Source: DASQZK01 sp963732905 (GTDB lineage Bacteria > Bacteroidota > Bacteroidia > Bacteroidales > GCA-2748055). From it: a stretch of 64,000 nucleotides of DNA. Under the pieces are notes generated by a model, which saw only the letters and a program-made list of their open reading frames with translations, made no database searches and was not told where the DNA came from. The number at the start of each line of letters is the position of its first letter. The stretch's first letter is position 1. Shown piece by piece: positions 17,562-27,155 of the stretch. Location of the stretch: assembly GCA_963732905.1 (NCBI GenBank), contig CAVTBM010000010.1, positions 248,001 through 312,000 on the forward strand. The letters are read 5' to 3'. Both the position numbers and the translations under genes were made by a program.

Positions 17562-19205
17562 TCATTCCAGAGAGTTAATGATCATTTTTGCTTTTTTCAG
17601 GGCATCATCGAACTGGTTGAAAATATTGGCGCGCCCGATGAGGAAGGCGATACGGCTGCGTTCCAGTTCTGCCCGTACTTCGGGTCTTACGCCTGACAGG
17701 AGGATCCGGGTGTGGCCGGATTGCAGATCTCTGATGGTTTCCCTGAAATTATTGAGGCCTGTTGAATCGATGAACGGCACATGGCGCATGCGTATGATCA
17801 GTACTTCCGACCGTGAGTTGATATTTTTCAAGGTTTCTTTGTATTTTTTTGCTGCGGCAAAGAAGAAAGGGCCACTGATCTCATAAACGTCGATACCTGA
17901 AGGAAGACCGGCATAATTTTCAAAGAGGTCTGATTCAGAATCAACCCCAAGAACTTCGCCCGTCCTGGCCATTCTTTGCATGAACAGCATGGCTGCCATT
18001 ACCATACCTATTTCGATAGCCATGGTCAGATCAACAAGGACTGTCAGAAAAAATGTCGTCAGCAGGATAAAGATATCGTACCTGGCACCTTTGAGGATTG
18101 ACACGAAAGAACGCCATTCACTCATGTTATATGCAACGACGATAAGAATACCGGCCAGGCATGCCATCGGGATCAGCATGGCCAGCCGACCCAGGAACAG
18201 CATGATCAACAGGAGTGTCAGGGCGTGTACGATTCCTGCAATCGGCGTCCGGCCTCCGTTTTTTATATTTGTGGCGGTGCGGGCAATGGCACCGGTAGCC
18301 GGGATACCTCCGAAAAAGGGTGTAATGATATTGGCCACGCCCTGTGCAATGAGTTCGGTGTTTGACCGGTGGTTTCCTCCAATCATTCCATCGGCGACCA
18401 CCGCGCTCAGCAGCGATTCAATGGCTCCGAGCATGGCAATGGTAAAAGCAGGCTGGAGGTAGTTTCCCAGTTCACTCAGATGCAGGGCGGGTAATGAAAT
18501 ACTGATCTTGCCGGGGATGCTGCCGTATATGGTTTCAATGGTGTTGACCGGCAGATGTGCCAGTTTTACGACTGCCGTGAGGACAATAATAGCGATAAAT
18601 GATCCGGGAATCTTCGGGATGACTTTTTTGGAAAAGAGGATGATAAAGACGGTAGCCAAAGTCAGAGCCACGGCCCATGGATTAATGGTATTCAGTGATT
18701 CCAGGAATACAGTCCATTTTGCGATGAAGCCTGCAGGGAGGGCAGCCGTTGAGAGACCAAGCGCATCCTTGATCTGGGTTGTGAAAATGACCAGGGCGAT
18801 ACCGCTTGTAAATCCGGTTATCAGGGGGTGGGGGATATATTTCAGGATGGAACCCAGCCGGAACAGACCAAACAGAATCAGGATTATCCCGGCCATGACG
18901 GTGGAGATCATCAGACCTGACAGACCATATTTACTTACGATTCCAAATACCACGATCACAAAGGCACCCGTTGGGCCCCCGATTTGCACCCGGCTTCCCC
19001 CGAGAAGTGAAATGAGCAGGCCTGCAATAATCGCCGTGATCATTCCCTTTTCCGGTGATACGCCTGAAGCTACGGCAAAAGCAATGGCCAGTGGCAGTGC
19101 TACGATACCTACAATGATACCTGCAAAAAGATCCTTCCTTATCTGGAGGGGTGTGTAGCCCTTTTTCAGCAGGCTGAAAAACTTGGGCCTAAAAATGGTG
19201 CTCAT
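17562..19205 (-). CDS. SulP-family anion transporter
   Basis: A 547-residue SulP/SLC26 transporter with about 12 membrane helices (N-terminal GIIVGIVALPLAIAFAVASG) and a C-terminal STAS domain (about 430-547, VPFIDSTGLNNF). The family moves sulfate, bicarbonate or dicarboxylates; the substrate is not decidable here. The ATG at 19205 was chosen; an in-frame ATG 24 nt upstream adds a poor extension. It is monocistronic, and no carbonic anhydrase gene is adjacent. Confidence 0.9.
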   Translation of the reverse strand: MSTIFRPKFFSLLKKGYTPLQIRKDLFAGIIVGIVALPLAIAFAVASGVSPEKGMITAIIAGLLISLLGGSRVQIGGPTGAFVIVVFGIVSKYGLSGLMISTVMAGIILILFGLFRLGSILKYIPHPLITGFTSGIALVIFTTQIKDALGLSTAALPAGFIAKWTVFLESLNTINPWAVALTLATVFIILFSKKVIPKIPGSFIAIIVLTAVVKLAHLPVNTIETIYGSIPGKISISLPALHLSELGNYLQPAFTIAMLGAIESLLSAVVADGMIGGNHRSNTELIAQGVANIITPFFGGIPATGAIARTATNIKNGGRTPIAGIVHALTLLLIMLFLGRLAMLIPMACLAGILIVVAYNMSEWRSFVSILKGARYDIFILLTTFFLTVLVDLTMAIEIGMVMAAMLFMQRMARTGEVLGVDSESDLFENYAGLPSGIDVYEISGPFFFAAAKKYKETLKNINSRSEVLIIRMRHVPFIDSTGLNNFRETIRDLQSGHTRILLSGVRPEVRAELERSRIAFLIGRANIFNQFDDALKKAKMIINSLE

Positions 19206-19457
19206 GGAAATGAAAAAATGAAGGCGCAAAATTAGGAGAAAAAGGGTCTACTTATTCGTTTGTGGTCAAAAATATTTTTATCCCCGGGAAAGAAAATGTC
19301 ATTGCAGGTTTTAACAAATGAAAAACGGGAGGGTTTGTTTTATCAGTATGGATAAAAAAGGCGGGCAGAACAGGCTTTAATCCTCATATTTTATCCGCAA
19401 AAAATAAATCGTATCCCGGCAGATCAGGATAATATTTTCAGGACCTTCTTGCTATCG

Positions 19458-20693
19458 TTAAAAGAAATATCCGACACCAAAATCCAGACATTTTATTTTT
19501 TCTGTTGAAGATCGGGTAAACGGGTTAAAAAGCTTGCAGTAATTAAAGTCAATGGTAATTCCCGGGCCTGATTTAAACGGGTATTCAAGACTGCCACCTG
19601 CAACAAAACCTGCAAAATTTCGCGCCTCGGGAAGAATCTGGGGATAGACCACGGTCAAATCCCGGCTTTTGTAACTGTAGATCTCATCTCTTTTAATTTC
19701 CGAACCAAGGGAAAAATCAAATCTTCCTCCTGCGTGGAGGCTTGCTTTCATATGCCATCCGGACGGCTGGAAGTAATATTTCAGCCGAAGTTCTGGTTCA
19801 ATCCAAATATGCTTCACTGCAAGGCGGTCAATCTTTCGATAACTTGAATATTCGGTTGGGGTATCTTCACTAAATTCCAACTTTGCCAGGGCAGTCCTCA
19901 TGTCGATTGAAAAACGGTCATTCATCCTGGTGATAATATTATTCAGGCTTAATCCTGCCTTGAATCCAGATCCGGGTATACCATCATTGATATATACATT
20001 ATTAAGGATGGATAGATTTGAAATGGAAGCAGAGGCAAAAACACCGGGTTTGATAGTAAGGAACGTCGGCTTTTCAACATAAATGACTGCTCCCTGGCTT
20101 CCCGGTGAATCCAGTTTATCGTAATCAATTAAAAGTTTTATCAGTGAGGAAGAATTCATGGTTGTCCGTTCGATCTGCGGAAATATGTCCGGGGAATCCC
20201 GGAGCAGGTATTTCAATGCAGCAAAATAATCTCTGTCGGGAGATGGATTTTTACCTCCCCACACATCATCTGATTTATGGCCGTCGTTGTTAAGTTCCAG
20301 GATCTCGCCTGACGAATTTTCGGCAAAATAATATTTCCTGGAAAAATCGGTAAACAGGAACAGATCTGCTTTACCGTCCAGTATATATTCAACGAACATC
20401 ATTTTCTTCGTTTCCCCGAACGGAAGTTCTCTTGAAACGAAATATTTTCCTTTTGAAAAGCGGTAACCTTTTATCTCACCTGGCTGATATTTCTTTTCAG
20501 CAGGGTTCCCGTTCTGTTTAAAGACGCATGCCGAACAGTTCCATGCGATACTGCCTTTCCTGACCATGCCAAAAAGGGTGTCGTTTCCGGTTGTAATAAT
20601 ATATCCTTTGAGGTATTCCTCCTGGGCGGAGAGCCTGGTAAAAACGCTCAGGAAGAGCAGTATAATCACAGTCAGCGGATAAGCTGGTTTCAT
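19458..20693 (-). CDS. Secreted protein with outer-membrane barrel-like C-terminus
   Basis: A 411-residue protein with a signal peptide (about 1-23, ending LSAQ). The start of the mature chain (GYIITTGNDTLFGMVRKG) is a motif common in Bacteroidota proteins of unknown role. The second half has alternating beta strands and ends in an aromatic residue (GVGYFF), as in outer-membrane beta-barrels. No enzymatic motif was seen, and no operon partner. Confidence 0.7.
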   Translation of the reverse strand: MKPAYPLTVIILLFLSVFTRLSAQEEYLKGYIITTGNDTLFGMVRKGSIAWNCSACVFKQNGNPAEKKYQPGEIKGYRFSKGKYFVSRELPFGETKKMMFVEYILDGKADLFLFTDFSRKYYFAENSSGEILELNNDGHKSDDVWGGKNPSPDRDYFAALKYLLRDSPDIFPQIERTTMNSSSLIKLLIDYDKLDSPGSQGAVIYVEKPTFLTIKPGVFASASISNLSILNNVYINDGIPGSGFKAGLSLNNIITRMNDRFSIDMRTALAKLEFSEDTPTEYSSYRKIDRLAVKHIWIEPELRLKYYFQPSGWHMKASLHAGGRFDFSLGSEIKRDEIYSYKSRDLTVVYPQILPEARNFAGFVAGGSLEYPFKSGPGITIDFNYCKLFNPFTRSSTEKIKCLDFGVGYFF

Positions 20694-20899
20694 GATTAAT
20701 TTTAGTTATTGTTGGTATTAAAGAAAAACAGCTCCCTTTTCCGGATATGGTTTCACAGGATTTTTCAAACCGGATCCGGACCGGAACAATACTTAAAATT
20801 GAAATTATAAAAATTTATGGTTGGAATTATTCTAAATTGACCAATTTCAGGACAGCCGGCCTTTTTGTACTAACACTAATTTCTATCTGACTTCACGGC

Positions 20900-21331
20900 T
20901 TATTTCCGGTTCTTGTCTTTCAGTTTCTGTTTTTTCTCATAGTACTGGAGGCTCAGGTATCGCATATCTCGGAGGGCAGAAATGGTGATAACCAGGGTCA
21001 GCAGGATAGCGAGAAACAAGGTGGCGGCATTAAGCTTAAGGACGAAAAGGATAATTACGATATAGAGAGCGACAAAGCTGTTCAGTGTGATCTCGAAGAA
21101 ACGGAGGAGGCTGAATGACGGGGGCTTGCCCTGGAGTTCACGCAGGCCGTTGGCGAAAGCTGAAACGGCATAAAGGATGAAGAATACCAGGGCAAATATC
21201 CAGCTGGAAGTTTCCGGGCTTCCACTACGGGATGATATCAGATATTGGGAGAACGGGTAAATGACAAAAAGGGCTCCCAGCAACAGGCGGATTGCCCCGA
21301 AGAGCTTTTGGTATTTGATCAGTGGGGTCAC
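20900..21331 (-). CDS. Small integral membrane protein of unknown function
   Basis: A 143-residue protein with four predicted membrane helices (for example ALFVIYPFSQYL, WIFALVFFILYAVSAF, LYIVIILFVLKL) and a basic C-terminus (KKQKLKDKNRK). The start codon is GTG at 21331; no better ATG exists nearby. Family not recognised. Confidence 0.65.
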   Translation of the reverse strand: MTPLIKYQKLFGAIRLLLGALFVIYPFSQYLISSRSGSPETSSWIFALVFFILYAVSAFANGLRELQGKPPSFSLLRFFEITLNSFVALYIVIILFVLKLNAATLFLAILLTLVITISALRDMRYLSLQYYEKKQKLKDKNRK

Positions 21332-21852
21332 GATGAAATATGATTAATAGTTAGGCCGCGAAGTTAAACAATCCTTTTGAACCTGAAAACCGGGGAACCC
21401 TGTTAAGGATTCAGTATTTCGCGGGGTTCTCATTCAACGGCGCCGGCGATATATTCTTCCGGCGGGCACTGGTAAGGAAAGGCAAATATTTGCAATGGCG
21501 GAGATATTGCATAGGTCCCGGTTCCGAAAAACGGGAAAGACTTAACCCGACGTTAAGGTTGTGATCGGGCGGAGTTTTCATGGTTGCCGCGGGGTAACGG
21601 AACGGCCGGTGATGCGCGGGCGATAAGGTATTTCAAAGAATTTGGTTGTTTAAGTCGGGGCCCCTCCCCCAGCCGACCTTCCAACCAACCCTTAATCGCC
21701 TTCACCCCCCAAAAATCAGCGTCTCATTCACCGGTTTTTTATGAAAAGTTATGAACAGTTCAAAAAATCTCTGATCGGATTTTTACGGTTGTTGATAAGT
21801 CCTGTTGAAAATATGGCACGGGGTGCCGTATTCTTCTCCGGGAGAAGGTTCA
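21332..21852. other. Gene-free stretch
   Basis: A 521-bp stretch between two minus-strand genes, with a GC-rich centre. A short open frame on the minus strand (21749-21958) overlaps the ppc 3' end and looks spurious. No hairpin terminator or repeat stood out. Confidence 0.5.
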
Positions 21853-24621
21853 TTATCCCGTATTTCCCATGGCGCTGGCGATGGCATTGATACTTCTCAG
21901 CAGGTCGACCTGCAGTTCTTCCGGTGTTTCCAGTCCTTCTTCCTTCAGTTTCCTCCATTCACTGAGCAGTTCCACCTGGTTATGGTGGAGGTAGTCGAGG
22001 GCTTCGGCGCGGAGGATGGTGGAGTAATAATGATTTTTCCGTCTCTCTTCAATCGGCAGTTTGATCATTTCGCTCATCATATCGCGGGTTAGCGCCAGCT
22101 CATGGAAGATCTTTCCAAGGATATTTTGTCTAACGTCCTTCTCCCCTGTGAGGTCGGAGTATAGGCGGATAATCTCTTCGTCGGTAGCGGCCAGACTGGT
22201 GTCGATATTGGTGAAAATGTAGCGGACCAGGGTGTCGGTCTTCATAAGGCTCTGCAGACTGGCGAACATTTCCGGATGTTTCATTTTAAGGAAAAAGAGG
22301 GTAGATCCCACACCGTACCAGCTGGTTATGTGGAAACGGGACTGGTTCCAGCTGAAAACCCAGGGGATGGCCCTGAGGTCATCCAGGGTTTTCTTACCGC
22401 TGCGTCTGGCCGGGCGCGAACCGATCTTACTGGATTCAATGGCATCGATGGGGGTGGCTGTCCTGAAGAAGGTAATAAAATCCGGGTCATGGGTAAGGTC
22501 ATTGTAAAAGCGCAGGCTCTCTTCAGCCATGAGCCCGAGGATTTCCGATACGCGGCTGTCGTCTTTTCGGCTGCGCTTCTGAAGAATGGTGAGTGCTGAG
22601 GCGCCGCTGACAAGCAGTTCCATGTTATATACGGCATTGGTACGGTTCGCAAATTTCCGTTCGATGGATTCACCCTGTTCCGTGATTTTGATTCCTCCAT
22701 TGATTGATCCGTCGGGTAGACTACGGAGGAACCAGTGCATAGGTCCGGAGCCGCGACTGATGGTGCCGCCTTTGCCATGGAAAAAGCGGATCCTGACTCC
22801 ATGTTTTTCTCCGACCCCGACAAGCATTTTCTGGGCTTTGTACAAATGCCATGCGCTGGCGATGATCCCGCCGTCCTTGTTACTGTCGCTGTAACCGATC
22901 ATGATTTCCTGGACAGGACTGTCGGAGTTGTTGAGGTTTTGCTGGTATTGCAGGGAAGATTTGACCACGGGATGTGAGAAATAGCGATCCATGATTTCAC
23001 CGCTCCGTTCCAGATCGTCGATGGTTTCAAACAAAGGAACTACCTGGAGTTTGAGGACGATACCATTTCCGGTCCTTTCGGTGAGGCCGGCTTCACGTGC
23101 CAGGAGGTAAACCATCAGTAGATCGGAGACTGACCGGGTCATGCTTACGATAAGTGTTCCCAGGGCGTGATGTCCGTATTGCCTTATATGTTCTTCGACG
23201 GCCAGGAAACACCTGACAACTGCGCCGGCTTCCGGCTCCGGCAGATCCGGCTCACGGGTAAAGGGGCGGTTCGACTGAAGTTCCTGATTCAGGAGGCTAA
23301 GCCTTTGGGTTTCATTCCAAAGATGATAGCCGTGACCGGAAAAGCCGGCAACTTCAAGCAATTGTGAAAGTGCTTTTTCATAGAATGAGCTATTCTGACG
23401 TATATCGAGCTGGGCCAGGTGAAAGCCGAATGTTTGTATCAGCCTGATGGAATCCCTGACATCGTTGAATGCGATTTTCGAAGCGCCGATCTCCTGCAGG
23501 GCATCTGAAAGAACCGTCAGATCGCTGATGAGCTCGATTGAACGGGTATAGCTGCCTTTCCGTTCCTTAAGGAAAATGCCCTGTTCCACATCAGTCTCGA
23601 TAGGGAGACGGGCAAGAAGAAGGTGCAGGTATTGTCTGAAAACTTCCTTGTTGTATTTTTCCAGGATATAACCCGTACAATCGCCCAGTTGAATGGATAT
23701 CTCACTGATCCGCTTTTTGAGTCCTGAAGGGACACCCGAAAATTCGGAATAAAAGCTCAGCTTACCGGCAAGGGCCCTGAGGTTATCCCGTATAAGCGAG
23801 AAGGCATTCAGCCGGAGCTGTTTAAGGGTGTAACGGGTGATCTCCTCCGTCACCAGCGGATGCCCGTCGCGGTCTCCTCCGACCCAGTTGCCGAAGCTTA
23901 GTTTCGGGAATGCCGAGGCATCATTCAGGGCTTCCGGGTTAAAGCCGGCTTCTTTCCAGGCCTGGATAAACTTACGGTCAAGCATGGGCAGAGCGATGGG
24001 AAACACGTTGACAAGATAGTGGATGACATTGGCAAGCTCGGATTTGACATCCGGTTTTTCGAGGAAGATATCGTCGATCAGCCAGAGCCGGTGCAGCGAG
24101 AGTTTGATATCATCACGGACGCCTTCCTGCTCCAGACGGGTGTACATGCTGTTTTCGCGCTGAACCAGCAGCAGGTAAAGGTGCCGGTATTCGGTCAGGA
24201 CCACCGGTCTTTTAGCCTCGGTAGGATGTGCCGTAAGCACGGGCTGAACACTGATATCCTTCAGTTCGGAAAGAATATCTTTCTCACCCAGCCCTTCCTG
24301 TTTAAGGATGTCGAGATTATTCCCCCACAATCCGTTAATGCTTTTCAGCCCGCCTTCATCTTCACGCTGCCGTCGGTTCTGTACAGCACCGTTCACTTCA
24401 ACCAGATTCAGCAGCTGGAAGATCAGTCCGTACAGGTGAAGGATTTTCTGTGTTGAGACGGTCTTCTCAATTTTAACCTTATCGTTGATCCACGGGATAT
24501 AAGGGATAAGATGAGTTTCATTGTTTTCTCTGAGGACTTCCTGAAGGCAGTGAAGAAGGAATTCCAGATCATGATAAGGTTTGCCGAGTTTCTCTTTTAC
24601 AAGTTGAAAAGCAGGGCTCAT
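21853..24621 (-). CDS. ppc: Phosphoenolpyruvate carboxylase
   Basis: A 922-residue PEPC with the family motifs TAHPTEAKRP (catalytic His), GGDRDGHP, GYSDSNKDGG and FFHGKGGTISRG. The usual RNTG C-terminus reads GNTG. It carboxylates PEP to oxaloacetate, feeding the reductive branch to succinate in fermenters. The start MSPAFQLVKEK at 24621 was preferred to a GTG/ATG-type extension to 24660. It stands alone. Confidence 0.95.
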   Translation of the reverse strand: MSPAFQLVKEKLGKPYHDLEFLLHCLQEVLRENNETHLIPYIPWINDKVKIEKTVSTQKILHLYGLIFQLLNLVEVNGAVQNRRQREDEGGLKSINGLWGNNLDILKQEGLGEKDILSELKDISVQPVLTAHPTEAKRPVVLTEYRHLYLLLVQRENSMYTRLEQEGVRDDIKLSLHRLWLIDDIFLEKPDVKSELANVIHYLVNVFPIALPMLDRKFIQAWKEAGFNPEALNDASAFPKLSFGNWVGGDRDGHPLVTEEITRYTLKQLRLNAFSLIRDNLRALAGKLSFYSEFSGVPSGLKKRISEISIQLGDCTGYILEKYNKEVFRQYLHLLLARLPIETDVEQGIFLKERKGSYTRSIELISDLTVLSDALQEIGASKIAFNDVRDSIRLIQTFGFHLAQLDIRQNSSFYEKALSQLLEVAGFSGHGYHLWNETQRLSLLNQELQSNRPFTREPDLPEPEAGAVVRCFLAVEEHIRQYGHHALGTLIVSMTRSVSDLLMVYLLAREAGLTERTGNGIVLKLQVVPLFETIDDLERSGEIMDRYFSHPVVKSSLQYQQNLNNSDSPVQEIMIGYSDSNKDGGIIASAWHLYKAQKMLVGVGEKHGVRIRFFHGKGGTISRGSGPMHWFLRSLPDGSINGGIKITEQGESIERKFANRTNAVYNMELLVSGASALTILQKRSRKDDSRVSEILGLMAEESLRFYNDLTHDPDFITFFRTATPIDAIESSKIGSRPARRSGKKTLDDLRAIPWVFSWNQSRFHITSWYGVGSTLFFLKMKHPEMFASLQSLMKTDTLVRYIFTNIDTSLAATDEEIIRLYSDLTGEKDVRQNILGKIFHELALTRDMMSEMIKLPIEERRKNHYYSTILRAEALDYLHHNQVELLSEWRKLKEEGLETPEELQVDLLRSINAIASAMGNTG

Positions 24622-24785
24622 AGGCTGTATTGTTTTTCTATTAAACAGTAAAAACGGCAAATGTTGGTGAGTACGGAAGAAAGAGCCCGGGGCAGGAGCC
24701 TTATTGTTTCCGATCTTCGTGCCTTTGTGATTTTTCCGTTGTTTGCGGATACGTTTTATTTTGTAAATTAGGACAAAAATATTTT

Positions 24786-25523
24786 ATGTATAAGATCCTT
24801 GCCTACCTCCTGTTATCAGGGCTTACACTTAGCTCTTACCCCCAGGATGACGATCAGTCCGGTGCGTCAGATTCCGATTCTATCAATGAACAACTGGTCA
24901 ATGATATTGAATACGCAGATCTGGGCTTCCTCTGGTCGGGAAGCCCCAGCCAGGATTCGCGGCTGGGGTTTATCGGGGATAACTACCGGAGGCTGCAGAT
25001 CCGGTTTTTGTCTGTGATCAAAAATTATGATAATCCCTTCGAATATTTTCTATACGGGAAGTCAAACACTGGCAGCCATATCTGCGATTTCCAGGGCTCC
25101 CTTGTCATAACCGAAGTAGGAAAGATTGATGATAATGATCATCCGGATCTTATCAGGGGGTATGCCTCTGGCGATTATGTGATGTTTGAAGATCAGACCT
25201 GTTTTAATTCCGGTATCTTCAGGGGCAGCTTTACCACTACTTTTTACGTGGATAACCAGGGCACATTTCATTATGACAACCTGTATGCCGATGCACCCAA
25301 ATTCACCAATAATGAATTCATCGGCGACTGGGAGGAATACTATTCCGATACGGTAAAGACGTGTAACTGGGGCGATCACCGCATTCCCGATTCAGCCGCC
25401 CTTGACACGGGGGTGGACCAGTTTTATCCTGCCTATAAATACCAGCAGTATGGGTGGAAGGAATACCTGGAGGAGCAGAAGCGGATAAAAGAAGGCGGAG
25501 TGCTTGAAGAATGGTGGAAGTAG
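24786..25523 (+). CDS. Secreted protein of unknown function
   Basis: A 245-residue protein with a signal peptide (about 1-19, MYKILAYLLLSGLTLSSYP) and an acidic mature chain rich in Asp, Tyr and aromatic residues. A central part (QGSLVITEVGKIDD, FRGSFTTTFYVDNQG) looks like a beta-sandwich. It has several cysteines, so disulfides are possible. Family not recognised. It lies 165 bp from the divergent ppc gene. Confidence 0.7.
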   Translation: MYKILAYLLLSGLTLSSYPQDDDQSGASDSDSINEQLVNDIEYADLGFLWSGSPSQDSRLGFIGDNYRRLQIRFLSVIKNYDNPFEYFLYGKSNTGSHICDFQGSLVITEVGKIDDNDHPDLIRGYASGDYVMFEDQTCFNSGIFRGSFTTTFYVDNQGTFHYDNLYADAPKFTNNEFIGDWEEYYSDTVKTCNWGDHRIPDSAALDTGVDQFYPAYKYQQYGWKEYLEEQKRIKEGGVLEEWWK

Positions 25524-25580
25524 GGAGTTGGGGAGTTAGTAAGTTAGTGAGTTAGTAAGTTAGTGAGTAGGGAGTTAGGG
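25524..25580 (+). repeat. GTTAGT(A/G)A low-complexity tract
   Basis: About six imperfect 8-bp units (GTTAGTAA/GTTAGTGA), starting right after a stop codon. Similar tracts follow genes at 37442, 52190 and 62949. Confidence 0.7.
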
Positions 25581-25787
25581 CATACTGATACTGAATCACT
25601 GTTTTTACAAAGAAGCTTTGAAAGGCAGGTGTTCTAAAAGGTGCGGAAATTTGCAAATCCCGGTGTCAGGTTAGCTATCCACTCTTACCCTGTCCCGACC
25701 GTCAGGGCCCGTCGGACAACCTGACAAGAAAGCCGTCCCTGATCCTTTCACAATAGATAGTAAGATCACTAACATAAGTTCCTTCAA

Positions 25788-27053
25788 ATGAGTGAAAATA
25801 AGACCAACAGGCGTGAATTCCTGAAGAAATCGCTGGTTACAGCGGCAGGGATCACCATCATACCCAGACATGTCCTTGGAAAAGGATTTATTGCTCCGAG
25901 TGATCAGTTGACAAAAGCCATCATCGGGGTGGGAGGTATGGGTAAAAACCATATTCCTTACGAAGGCACGCGTGTACTAGCAGTGTGCGATGTGGATAAA
26001 AATCATCTGGCGGAAGCTATGAGGCTGGCAGGACCTGATGCAAAAGGCTATGCTGATTTTCGCGAGGTCTTACTTCGGTCTGATATAGACATCATTCACA
26101 TCGCCACCCCGCCGCACTGGCATGGCATTATCTCTGCTATGGCAGCCGAAGCCGGGAAAGACGTCTGGTGCGAAAAGCCGATGACACGCACCATCGGTGA
26201 AGGCAAGCGGGTCAGGGAGGTGGTACAGGCTACCGGCCGGATGTTCAGGCTGAACACCTGGTTCAGGTTCAAAGATGTCTTCTACGGGATGGGTACGCCG
26301 GTGAAACCTCTGAAGAAAGCCGTCGAGAGCGGAGTCCTTGGCTGGCCGCTGAAAGTAACCATCAGCGGGATCACAGGCTTCAACTGGAAATTCTACTGGG
26401 TGGGGAAAACCAACCTTCAGCCCCAGCCGGTGCCTGAAGTCCTTGACTACGATATGTGGCTGGGTCCGGCCCCCCATAAACCTTATAACGTGCACCGTAC
26501 CCATCAGACATTCCGGGGCTACTGGGACTATGATGGTGGCGGACTGGGCGATATGGGTCAGCATTACCTGGACCCGGTGCAGTACATCCTCAGCAAGGAT
26601 GATACCGGTCCGGTAAAGATCGAGGTGGATGCACCACAGCAGGATTATGACGCAGTAGGTACCTGGCGCAGGATAACCTATACCTATGCTGACGGCTGCC
26701 AGATCATCCTTGACGGTGCTAACCGCGACCGGGATGCAGCCTATATTGAAGGACCAAAAGGGAAGATTTTTAAAGGTTTCAGATCCGATATTCCCGACCT
26801 GAAAAAATGGATTGATACACTCCCGGATCCGGAACCTCAGGTCACACTTTTCAGTGAATCGGTCAGAACCCGGAAGAAATTTGCACTGAACGAGCAAAAC
26901 GGTCACAGGTCAGCCTCTCTCGTCAACCTGGGAAAGATTGCGGTACGCCTTGGCCGCACACTGGAATATGACCCTGTGAACGAAGTGTTTGTGAACGATT
27001 TGGAAGCCAATAAGCTTATTGACCAGCCTATGCGGGGTGAATGGATGCTATAA
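25788..27053 (+). CDS. Tat-exported Gfo/Idh/MocA oxidoreductase
   Basis: A 421-residue protein. A twin-arginine signal (NRREFLKKSLVTAAG) is followed by a Rossmann NAD(P) domain (GVGGMGKNH; EKPM motif in WCEKPMTR) and the Gfo/Idh/MocA C-terminal beta-sheet domain (GDMGQHYLDP). Export with bound cofactor fits periplasmic oxidation or reduction of a sugar. The next gene encodes DUF1080 (3-keto-disaccharide hydrolase) domains, so a role in a 3-keto-glycoside route is likely but inferred. Confidence 0.88.
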   Translation: MSENKTNRREFLKKSLVTAAGITIIPRHVLGKGFIAPSDQLTKAIIGVGGMGKNHIPYEGTRVLAVCDVDKNHLAEAMRLAGPDAKGYADFREVLLRSDIDIIHIATPPHWHGIISAMAAEAGKDVWCEKPMTRTIGEGKRVREVVQATGRMFRLNTWFRFKDVFYGMGTPVKPLKKAVESGVLGWPLKVTISGITGFNWKFYWVGKTNLQPQPVPEVLDYDMWLGPAPHKPYNVHRTHQTFRGYWDYDGGGLGDMGQHYLDPVQYILSKDDTGPVKIEVDAPQQDYDAVGTWRRITYTYADGCQIILDGANRDRDAAYIEGPKGKIFKGFRSDIPDLKKWIDTLPDPEPQVTLFSESVRTRKKFALNEQNGHRSASLVNLGKIAVRLGRTLEYDPVNEVFVNDLEANKLIDQPMRGEWML

Positions 27054-27155
27054 CCTGTTCCTCATTCACGGAGGTCCGGACAGATCCTACCTGTTCACAA
27101 AAATTCCGGAATTAGAAAATATGATTGAAATACTGCACCCAAAAGCAAATTCATA